Of a stretch of DNA of 64,000 nucleotides, positions 58,206 to 64,000 are shown in pieces. The stretch is from an uncultured Actinomycetes bacterium (lineage in GTDB: Bacteria > Actinomycetota > Acidimicrobiia > Acidimicrobiales > Acidimicrobilacustridaceae): positions 141,085 through 205,084 of the forward strand of contig CALBSE010000008.1 in the NCBI GenBank assembly GCA_937927725.1. The letters run 5' to 3'. How positions within the stretch are numbered: position 1 is the stretch's first letter; each line of letters opens with the position of its first letter. A model generated the notes under the pieces. The model was not told the origin of the DNA. It worked only from the letters and a program-made list of their open reading frames with translations, and searched no databases. The position numbers were made by a program, and so were the translations under genes.

Positions 58206-59434
58206 GCCTTCAGGATGTCCTTCCACGGAAGGTCTTTGTCGGGCTGCATCTCACGAGGCAGACCAAGCGCGCGTTCCGCGATCATGTTTCGGTGGACTTC
58301 GTTGGTGCCGCCACCAATTCGTGAACCGAACTGACCCATGTGGACCGATTGCCAAAATCCGTTCTGCGGCGCGTCGGCTTTGTCGAGCATCCCGTCGGCG
58401 CCTTCGATTTCGAGCGCGAGGTCGTAGCGCTTTTCCGCGGCCTGCACCATGAAGTTCTTCATCACCGATGGGTCCGGAGGATTGCCGCGGCCGTTGAGGA
58501 TGAATGACTGCATGCGCAGTCCAAGTAGTTGGAGCATGCGTTCACGCGCGTACGCGTCGGCCAAGCGCAAACGAATGTCAGGGTCCTCAGTGCGTCCGTA
58601 CCTGCGTGCGAGTCCAAGCACACCTTCGAATCCGTTCGAACCGCCAGCCCCGGAACCGATCATGCCGGCCTCGCTACTCAAAACCGTTCGAGTGACTGAC
58701 CAACCTTCGTTGATTTCGCCGACAACATTTTCGACAGGAATCACGACGTCATTAAAGAAAACTTCGTTGAAATGAGCTTGACCGGTCGACTGCACGAGCG
58801 GTCGAACTTCGATACCCGGTGTAGCCATGTCAACAAGGAAGAATGTGATGCCCTTGTGTTTCGGTGCGTCAGGATCGGTTCGAGTGACAAGAATTCCCCA
58901 GTCGGCGAATTGCGCTTGGGTGTTCCAAACTTTCTGACCGTTGACAATGAATGCATCCCCATCGCGAACCGCGCGGGTTGAAAGTGCCGCAAGGTCGGAT
59001 CCAGCGCCCGGTTCTGAGAACAACTGACACCAGTTGACCGAACCGTCGAGAAGACCCGGGAGGAACCGCTCCTGCTGTTCGGGTGTTCCGTGACGCATGA
59101 TCGGCGGACCGACCAGCGACTGCACGGCACCGATGAAGCCAGCGGTGACGTCGTACTTCGCCGCCTCTTGGCCGAAGATCACCGCAACCGCTGCGCTGTC
59201 TCCGCGGCCGCCAAATGCCTTCGGCCATGTGATGCCGGCCCAACCGTTTTCAGACAGAACCTTTTGCCATGCACGACAACGTTCCATGTAGGCACGAGCG
59301 GCCTCTTCGGAATCGTCAACCGGACCGCGTGACCAATCGGCTTCCGTGCCGGTCTTGAGCGTTGCGTTGGCATCAAGGAACGCCCGGATCTCGGCCCGGA
59401 GTTCTGCTTCTTCTGGAGATTCGTCAAAGTTCAC
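58202..59434 (-). CDS. Acyl-CoA dehydrogenase
   Basis: This 410-residue flavoprotein of the acyl-CoA dehydrogenase family oxidises acyl-CoA in beta-oxidation or related catabolism. N-terminal DESPEEAELRAEIRAFLDA, WCQLFSEPGAGSDLAAL, IVNGQKVWNTQAQFADW and the C-terminal GGTNEVHRNMIAERALGLP are family blocks. The ATG/GTG choice: GTG 59434 with a TAGAGT box eight bases upstream. Similar paired genes work on steroid side chains in actinobacteria, but no partner lies adjacent here. Confidence 0.95.
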   Translation of the reverse strand: MNFDESPEEAELRAEIRAFLDANATLKTGTEADWSRGPVDDSEEAARAYMERCRAWQKVLSENGWAGITWPKAFGGRGDSAAVAVIFGQEAAKYDVTAGFIGAVQSLVGPPIMRHGTPEQQERFLPGLLDGSVNWCQLFSEPGAGSDLAALSTRAVRDGDAFIVNGQKVWNTQAQFADWGILVTRTDPDAPKHKGITFFLVDMATPGIEVRPLVQSTGQAHFNEVFFNDVVIPVENVVGEINEGWSVTRTVLSSEAGMIGSGAGGSNGFEGVLGLARRYGRTEDPDIRLRLADAYARERMLQLLGLRMQSFILNGRGNPPDPSVMKNFMVQAAEKRYDLALEIEGADGMLDKADAPQNGFWQSVHMGQFGSRIGGGTNEVHRNMIAERALGLPREMQPDKDLPWKDILKA

Positions 59435-59442
59435 GAAATCCG

Positions 59443-59448
59443 ACTCTA
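59443..59448 (-). promoter_or_regulatory. -10 box (TAGAGT) of the acyl-CoA dehydrogenase gene
   Basis: TAGAGT on the minus strand ends eight bases before the GTG start. No ribosome binding site lies between. Confidence 0.45.
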
Positions 59449-59495
59449 GATGGGCGGACCCGCCATGTTGAACGAGTGCTAGTCCTGGCGGGTCG

Positions 59496-59501
59496 TAGTC
59501 T
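59496..59501 (+). promoter_or_regulatory. -10 box (TAGTCT) of the chagasin-like gene
   Basis: TAGTCT ends seven bases before the ATG at 59509, with no ribosome binding site. Confidence 0.48.
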
Positions 59502-59508
59502 CAGCGCC

Positions 59509-60117
59509 ATGCGATCTCACCCCAGCACACCAAGCGATCGCCCCGTTCTGCCGCCCCCCGACCGCCACCGACGCGCTGTCGCCTTCTTGGTCGTCGGCTT
59601 CGTTTTCCTGCTCGCAGCCTGCTCGGGTGGATCCTCGTCCAATTCCGAAGGTTCAACGACGACCACAACGATCGCGGCGTCTGCTGCGACACCCACTTAT
59701 GTAGATCCCGCCGCGCCGATTTCGACGGCGGTCGGCAAGGAATTCGCCATCATGCTGCCTGCCGATCCCGGTTCGGGCTGGCGCTGGGTGCTCACGCCAA
59801 TCGACAACTCGCGACTCATTGCCCTCGGATCCCGCTTCAGCGACGACCCCGAGTTACTCGCGAAAGCCGAGAGTGCGACGACCACGACGTCGACAACAGT
59901 CCGTGCAGGCAACGCGACCACGTCCTCGACAACCGACACAACACTTCCCGCAGTTCTGCCGCTCGTTCAGATCATTTCCTTCGCCGGCCGTGCTGCTGGC
60001 CCCGCGACCATTTCGTTCAGCTACAACCAAATCGCGGGAACCCCCCAATCGCAGAACCGAGTCGTGACATTCACCGTGCAGGTCGTCCCCGACACGCCAA
60101 CCACGACAACTCGCTGA
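59509..60117 (+). CDS. Chagasin-like (I42) lipoprotein with a Thr-rich insertion
   Basis: This 202-residue lipoprotein has a lipobox LLAAC (Cys38), a Ser/Thr linker and a chagasin-type fold: VGKEFAIMLPADPGSGWRWV (the DPGSGWRW loop corresponds to NPTTGYxW of cysteine-protease inhibitors) and FAGRAAGPATISFSY. A Thr/Ser-rich, low-complexity stretch at about 123-146 interrupts the domain. Proteins of this family inhibit papain-like proteases; bacterial functions are mostly unknown. The start is supported by a -10 box seven bases upstream. Confidence 0.8.
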   Translation: MRSHPSTPSDRPVLPPPDRHRRAVAFLVVGFVFLLAACSGGSSSNSEGSTTTTTIAASAATPTYVDPAAPISTAVGKEFAIMLPADPGSGWRWVLTPIDNSRLIALGSRFSDDPELLAKAESATTTTSTTVRAGNATTSSTTDTTLPAVLPLVQIISFAGRAAGPATISFSYNQIAGTPQSQNRVVTFTVQVVPDTPTTTTR

Positions 60118-60139
60118 TCATCGTTCCGAATTTCGGTCG

Positions 60140-60577
60140 TTAGTCCTCGTGTTGAGTCTTCCGTTCGGATTCAAGTTGTGCTCGATCGTCATCAAGAACG
60201 AACCCGGGCGCCACACCTTCGTCGTAATCGAGGGGACGCATCGCAAGATCGATCGCGGTCCAGAGTGTGCGTGAATACGGAAAGAACAGGAATGGAACCA
60301 CAAGCGCGGAAACCGCAGTCGCTCCTCCGATGATCCACATCGGAGGTTCCGGCCATGTTGCAGCGACACCAACGATCAGGATCAACACCACCACAAGCTG
60401 AACGACACAGATGTTCAAGAACCACGATCCAAGCCAGTGCCCGGGGACGCGGCCGAAAACCAAACCGCATTTCGGGCATTCAGGGACCATCCGCACCCAC
60501 TGCCGAAACAATCCTCGTTGGCTGCAGATCGGACAACGACGTCGAGCAGCACGACGCAGAAGTGTTCCGGCGGGCAC
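60140..60577 (-). CDS. DUF983 family protein (copy 1)
   Basis: This 145-residue DUF983 protein has an N-terminal zinc-finger-like site, CPIC then CPKC in RRRCPICSQRGLFRQWV and PECPKCGLVF, followed by two membrane helices (about 55-75 and 85-105) and an acidic tail. Its role is unknown. The GTG at 60577 follows GGGAAGG with good spacing; longer readings run antisense to the DUF2332 gene. It is divergent from that gene (66 bases) and resembles the DUF983 gene at 62279. Confidence 0.82.
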   Translation of the reverse strand: MPAGTLLRRAARRRCPICSQRGLFRQWVRMVPECPKCGLVFGRVPGHWLGSWFLNICVVQLVVVLILIVGVAATWPEPPMWIIGGATAVSALVVPFLFFPYSRTLWTAIDLAMRPLDYDEGVAPGFVLDDDRAQLESERKTQHED

Positions 60578-60630
60578 AGTCACCTTCCCATTGTGCTGCC
60601 ATTCGACTGCCAGCGTCGTACTGAGAGCGA

Positions 60631-60636
60631 TACCCT
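60631..60636 (+). promoter_or_regulatory. -10 box (TACCCT) of the DUF2332 gene
   Basis: TACCCT ends seven bases before the GTG start, without a ribosome binding site. Confidence 0.48.
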
Positions 60637-60643
60637 CACATTC

Positions 60644-61765
60644 GTGAGCAATCGAGAGGACATCGAAGAACTTTCTCAACTCTTCGTCTTCCTCGCGGAC
60701 AACGATTTCGCTGGCTACTCGCCCGTCTACGAACAACTCGCTCGTTCCATCGCTTCCGATACGCAGCTTTTGGAATTCATCGACTCCTCCGCTCATCCGA
60801 ATGCTCGTCGCGGCCGAGTTCCGGTCCTTTTCTTTGCCGCGACCCACGATCAGGTCCTTGCGAATCCTGAAAGCAAGATTGCGGCGCTCTACCGCGGCGA
60901 GTCCGATGATGACCCAATGCCTCCATTCGTGGAGCTCATCGACCAACAACGTGACGCGATCATTGAGACCATGCGAACCCGTTCTGTGCAAACGAACGAG
61001 GTTGGCCGGAGTGCAGTGCTGGCCCTCGCGTTCGGCCGCGCTCTTCGTAACGTCTCCACACCGACGTCCCTCTTTGAAATTGGTCCCAGCGCAGGACTCA
61101 ACCTCAACGTCGACCGATTTCGCATTGACTACTCACGAGACGATGTCCCCGTGCTTTTTCTCGGCGCAGAAACATCCAGCGTTCGCCTTCATTGCGAATT
61201 ACGAGGGCCGAACACTCCGCTGCTTTCAACCAAGAGTTTCGACTTCGCATCACGCAGTGGACTTGACCCCAACCCAATCAATGTTCTCTCAGAAGTTGCG
61301 TGTCGATGGCTGCAGGCATGCATCTGGCCGGGCATCCCTGACCGTCCTGAGCGACTTGCGGAAGCGCTCAACATTGCACGCCAATCACCTCCACAACTTC
61401 TCGAAGGTGACGCCGTCACCGATCTCGCCAAATCGCTCAGTGCAATTCCTACGTCCGATCACCTCATCATTTTCTCGACGTGGGCTCTCGCCTACATCAA
61501 TGCCGACGGACGACAAGCGGTGCTCGATACCGTCGACCACCTAGGCACCACACGCAACATCGACTTCATCACCTTCGAAGAACCGCGTTTCACGCCTTGG
61601 GTTCAGCCCCTCGACGCGGCCGTCTTCGATCAGTATCTCGGTGAAGGCACGCCAACGCAGCTCAGCCTGCGATCATGGCGGAGCGGCGTTTGCACGACGA
61701 CAGCGCTCGCCATCGCCCACCCACATGGCCGATGGATTCATTGGTTGGAGGAGAACCATGGCTGA
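60644..61765 (+). CDS. DUF2332 family protein
   Basis: This 373-residue protein belongs to DUF2332, of unknown function. It reads DIEELSQLFVFLADNDFAGY, SPVYEQLARSIASD, GRVPVLFFAATHDQVL, and LFEIGPSAGLNLNVDRFRID, which resembles motif I of SAM-dependent methyltransferases. No signal or membrane segment. The GTG at 60644 is supported by the -10 box; the longer frame upstream is not protein-like. It overlaps the Nudix gene by eight bases. Confidence 0.85.
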   Translation: MSNREDIEELSQLFVFLADNDFAGYSPVYEQLARSIASDTQLLEFIDSSAHPNARRGRVPVLFFAATHDQVLANPESKIAALYRGESDDDPMPPFVELIDQQRDAIIETMRTRSVQTNEVGRSAVLALAFGRALRNVSTPTSLFEIGPSAGLNLNVDRFRIDYSRDDVPVLFLGAETSSVRLHCELRGPNTPLLSTKSFDFASRSGLDPNPINVLSEVACRWLQACIWPGIPDRPERLAEALNIARQSPPQLLEGDAVTDLAKSLSAIPTSDHLIIFSTWALAYINADGRQAVLDTVDHLGTTRNIDFITFEEPRFTPWVQPLDAAVFDQYLGEGTPTQLSLRSWRSGVCTTTALAIAHPHGRWIHWLEENHG

Positions 61766-62276
61766 CTGGGTACTCAAACGAACAGCGGCCCGAGTCGTTG
61801 TGCTTGATCAACATGGCCATGTTCTTCTTCTTGAAGCGCGCGATCCCGCCGACGCATCAAAGGGACAGTGGTGGGAGATTCCCGGTGGCGGAATCGAACA
61901 GGGCGAAACAAGCGCTGAAGCTGCTCGTCGTGAACTCTACGAAGAGACCGGCATTGTCGAAGCAGAAATCGGCCCGTGCGTATGGACGCAGCACTCAAAG
62001 TTCACCTTCGCCGGTTGGAAATTCGATCAACACGAACATGTTCACGTCGCCTGGACCGACCGAATCGATTTGTCCACGCGCAAACCCGGCGGACTCGAAG
62101 CGTTCGAAGCGATGGCATTCGGCGGACACCACTGGTGGGGCCTCAATGAACTTTTGGACTCAGACGTTCAAGTACTCCCGCGACGTCTGCGTGAATTTCT
62201 CCCCGACCTTGTTGCGGGAGAACTTCCCACCTCGCCGCTCGACATCACACACATCGACCCAGACATGTGGTTCTGA
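61758..62276 (+). CDS. Nudix hydrolase
   Basis: This 172-residue Nudix protein carries a complete box at 44-66 (GGIEQGETSAEAARRELYEE, then TGI). It begins VLKRTAARVVVLDQHGHVLL. GGAGGAG lies four to five bases before the ATG. It overlaps the DUF2332 gene by eight bases, so the two are coupled, and is followed by a DUF983 gene after two bases. Substrate unknown. Confidence 0.93.
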   Translation: MADWVLKRTAARVVVLDQHGHVLLLEARDPADASKGQWWEIPGGGIEQGETSAEAARRELYEETGIVEAEIGPCVWTQHSKFTFAGWKFDQHEHVHVAWTDRIDLSTRKPGGLEAFEAMAFGGHHWWGLNELLDSDVQVLPRRLREFLPDLVAGELPTSPLDITHIDPDMWF

Positions 62277-62278
62277 AC

Positions 62279-62680
62279 GTGTCACCAAATACACGAACGT
62301 TCCTGCGCGGTTGCATGAAACATTGCGCTGTCTGCGGACAAGGGCACCTTTTCCGTCGCTGGTTCACGATGCTTGAACGATGCCCAAAATGCGATCTGAA
62401 GTTCGAACGAATTGAAGGCCACTGGACGGGCGATCTCGGCATCAACACCATCGTCAGTTTCGGAGCACTTCTTATTGTCTTGCTCGTTGGCTTCCTCGCG
62501 TTCTGGCCCACTCCCCCGATCGCAGCAATCATCATCGCCGCCATCGCCACAGCCGGAGTCCTCCCCCTCGTGTTCTTTCCCTTCTCAAAAACCATCTGGC
62601 TCGCGCTTGATCTCATGATGAGGCCGCTTGATCCCGGTGAAGTACTCCCCGGCTTCGGGCCACAACCGGACAGCATCTAG
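62279..62680 (+). CDS. DUF983 family protein (copy 2)
   Basis: This 133-residue protein has the same build as copy 1: CAVC and CPKC (MKHCAVCGQGHLFRRWF, LERCPKCDLKF), then two membrane helices and a short tail ending in PLDPGEVLPGFG. The phrase GHLFRRWF...RCPKC corresponds to GLFRQWV...ECPKC of copy 1. GTG 62279 (or 62267) starts two bases after the Nudix stop. Confidence 0.85.
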   Translation: MSPNTRTFLRGCMKHCAVCGQGHLFRRWFTMLERCPKCDLKFERIEGHWTGDLGINTIVSFGALLIVLLVGFLAFWPTPPIAAIIIAAIATAGVLPLVFFPFSKTIWLALDLMMRPLDPGEVLPGFGPQPDSI

Positions 62681-62690
62681 CCTGCGGGCG

Positions 62691-63965
62691 ATGGCGCCCG
62701 ACCCCTCTCCCCCCGACGCAGCGCCCGAGAACATCCGCGAGGTTGATGTTCTCGTGATCGGTGCCGGCCCAGCCGGCTGTGCTGCAGCGCTCACGCTTTC
62801 TCGTGCCGGTCGCAGCGTTGTCGTGATCGACAAAGCCACATTTCCTCGCGACAAGATTTGCGGAGATGGCCTTACCACTTCGGCACTGCGTGAGCTCGAT
62901 GCGCTCGGTCTCGACCCGAAAACTGTGCCCTCTTGGATTGGTGTCGATGACGTTGTCGTTCGATCGCCCAGCGGTCGCGAGGTGGTCTTCCCGCTGCCCC
63001 GAGACAGCGGCACCTACGCCGCAGCCAGCCGCCGCCAAGACCTCGATATGGCGCTCGTTCAACTCGCTCGTTCCGAGGGGGTCGAGATTCGCGAGAACGT
63101 TGCCCTCGGTTCGATGACGCAAACCGAATCCCATGCAATCGTGGTCACCGACACAAGCGAAACAATCCACGCTTCGTACGTCGTTGCCGCTGATGGCATG
63201 TGGTCCCCAACACGCAAGGCTCTCGGAATCGCACAGCCGGGCTACCGCGGCGAATGGCACGCGTTCCGTCAATACTTCAAGAATGTTTCGCCGCGCGCTG
63301 CGAGTGAACTCATCGTTTGGTTCGAACCCGACCTCCTTCCTGGTTACGCCTGGTCGTTCCCCCTCGCCGATGGCACCGCCAATGTCGGATTTGGCATTCT
63401 CCGCGACGACAGTTCCTACAAAGTCAGCGATATGGGTACGTTGTGGCGCGAACTTCTGGCCCGACCCCATGTTCGAGAGTTCCTCGGACCAGAAGCGGTT
63501 GCGGAAAGTCCACATCGGGCATGGCCCATCCCTGCTCGCGTCGATCGCGTCGCCCTCTCGGCTGAGCGCACACTTTTTGTTGGCGATGCTGCTGCAGCAA
63601 CTGACCCCATGACAGGCGAAGGCATAGGCCAAGCGCTTCTCACTGGCCGATGGGCCGCCGAAGCGATCATCGCCAATCCCACGAACGTTTCGGCATGCGC
63701 GAAGGCTTATGCGCACTCGGTTGAAACCGAACTCTCCGTGGACCACCGGTTCGCCGAGCGTCTCATGGTCATCCTCCGCCGACCTCTCGGTGCCCGCGGC
63801 GCAGTTCGCATTGCCGGACTCAGCGACTGGACTCGCCGTAACTTCGGCCGCTGGCTGTTCGAGGATTACCCACGCGCCCTCTTGTTGACCCCACGACGCT
63901 GGCATCGGGGCATGCTCACTGGCCCGGGGGCGTACCGTGGCACCCATGCGCACTCGACTGACTGA
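62691..63965 (+). CDS. Geranylgeranyl-reductase-like FAD oxidoreductase
   Basis: This 424-residue flavoprotein has an N-terminal Rossmann VDVLVIGAGPAGCAAALTLSRA (GxGPAG 24-29), KATFPRDKICGDGLT with the CGD motif of geranylgeranyl reductases, and FVGDAAAATDPMTGEGIGQAL for FAD. In actinobacteria such enzymes saturate isoprenoid chains, for example of menaquinone; substrate here unproven. ATG 62691 lies ten bases after the DUF983 stop. Confidence 0.9.
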   Translation: MAPDPSPPDAAPENIREVDVLVIGAGPAGCAAALTLSRAGRSVVVIDKATFPRDKICGDGLTTSALRELDALGLDPKTVPSWIGVDDVVVRSPSGREVVFPLPRDSGTYAAASRRQDLDMALVQLARSEGVEIRENVALGSMTQTESHAIVVTDTSETIHASYVVAADGMWSPTRKALGIAQPGYRGEWHAFRQYFKNVSPRAASELIVWFEPDLLPGYAWSFPLADGTANVGFGILRDDSSYKVSDMGTLWRELLARPHVREFLGPEAVAESPHRAWPIPARVDRVALSAERTLFVGDAAAATDPMTGEGIGQALLTGRWAAEAIIANPTNVSACAKAYAHSVETELSVDHRFAERLMVILRRPLGARGAVRIAGLSDWTRRNFGRWLFEDYPRALLLTPRRWHRGMLTGPGAYRGTHAHSTD

Positions 63966-64000
63966 ACTTCTCGAGATCGAACATCCAGTGATGCTCGCCG
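63946..64000 (+). CDS. Nitronate monooxygenase-like protein (5' end only)
   Basis: Only the first 18 codons are in the window: MRTRLTELLEIEHPVMLA. This opening (TxLxxLLGIEHPI) is typical of FMN-dependent nitronate monooxygenases and related enoyl reductases. The ATG overlaps the preceding gene by 20 bases. The call rests on the N-terminal motif only. Confidence 0.6.
   Translation, partial: MRTRLTELLEIEHPVMLA

Noticed and set aside
1..64000. CRISPR arrays, insertion sequences, prophage or integrase genes
   Set aside because: No repeat-spacer pattern, transposase, integrase or phage structural gene was recognised on either strand.

Overview
The window reads as chromosomal DNA of a free-living, aerobic actinobacterium with roughly 58% G+C (judged by eye). 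The housekeeping genes follow the actinobacterial order seen in Mycobacterium: mfd, a lipoprotein, mazG, eno, ftsB; glmU, prs, rplY, pth beside tRNA-Gln; and metG, tatD, rpf, ksgA, ispE. Two very small ribosomal proteins known from actinobacterial ribosomes (bS22 and bL37), an MptB-type mannosyltransferase and many acyl-CoA and short-chain dehydrogenase genes agree with this. The mixture suggests the class Acidimicrobiia (Ilumatobacter-like); that placement is inference. No CRISPR array, prophage, insertion sequence or large repeat was seen, and no stretch longer than about 250 bases lacks a gene.

Layout. 1-7441: a form II CO-dehydrogenase-like (CoxL type) molybdenum hydroxylase cluster. coxS (partial) and coxM lie on the plus strand. 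They converge on a minus-strand unit holding coxL, a 48-residue membrane protein, a pirin, coxD, coxE and a split XdhC/CoxI pair. 7501-15227: ftsB, eno, mazG, a parvulin-type foldase and mfd. 15413-17825: a KimA-type potassium importer and an OB-fold protein, the only plus-strand genes inserted into this otherwise minus-strand block. 17877-21563: pth, rplY, prs, an unusually short glmU and tRNA-Gln. 21690-26621: bS22, then ispE, ksgA, rpf, tatD and metG. 26760-30160: two SDR enzymes, a phosphotransferase and a metallo-beta-lactamase-fold hydrolase. 30329-34086: a second KimA followed by a KdpD-like kinase without its cytoplasmic sensor domains and a KdpE-like regulator. 34170-37759: an acyl-CoA operon (hydratase, dienoyl-CoA reductase, flavin monooxygenase) and a SurE-like lipoprotein. 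37737-40639: rsmI, a DUF192 protein, ychF, bL37 and queF. 40683-45876: an O-acyltransferase pair, an unknown gene, a dienoyl-CoA isomerase and a PfkB kinase. 45901-54456: an M1 aminopeptidase, MptB, a GOGAT-domain protein, YhhN, a Nudix enzyme, a ferredoxin reductase and a ferredoxin. 54579-64000: a CoA-transferase, a YbhN-type membrane protein, a small unknown protein, an amidohydrolase-like protein, an acyl-CoA dehydrogenase, a chagasin-like lipoprotein, a DUF983/DUF2332/Nudix/DUF983 group, a geranylgeranyl-reductase-like protein and the start of a nitronate monooxygenase-like gene.

Three observations stand out. The second KimA is encoded with a two-component system that normally controls the KdpFABC pump, but KdpFABC is absent and the kinase has lost the USP domain, while both KimA proteins carry a USP-like cytoplasmic tail. 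GlmU ends before its acetyltransferase active site. At least fourteen genes begin 6-9 nucleotides after a TANNNT -10 box with no ribosome binding site, pointing to widespread leaderless or near-leaderless transcription; in one place (pfkB/pepN) two divergent -10 boxes share their TA.
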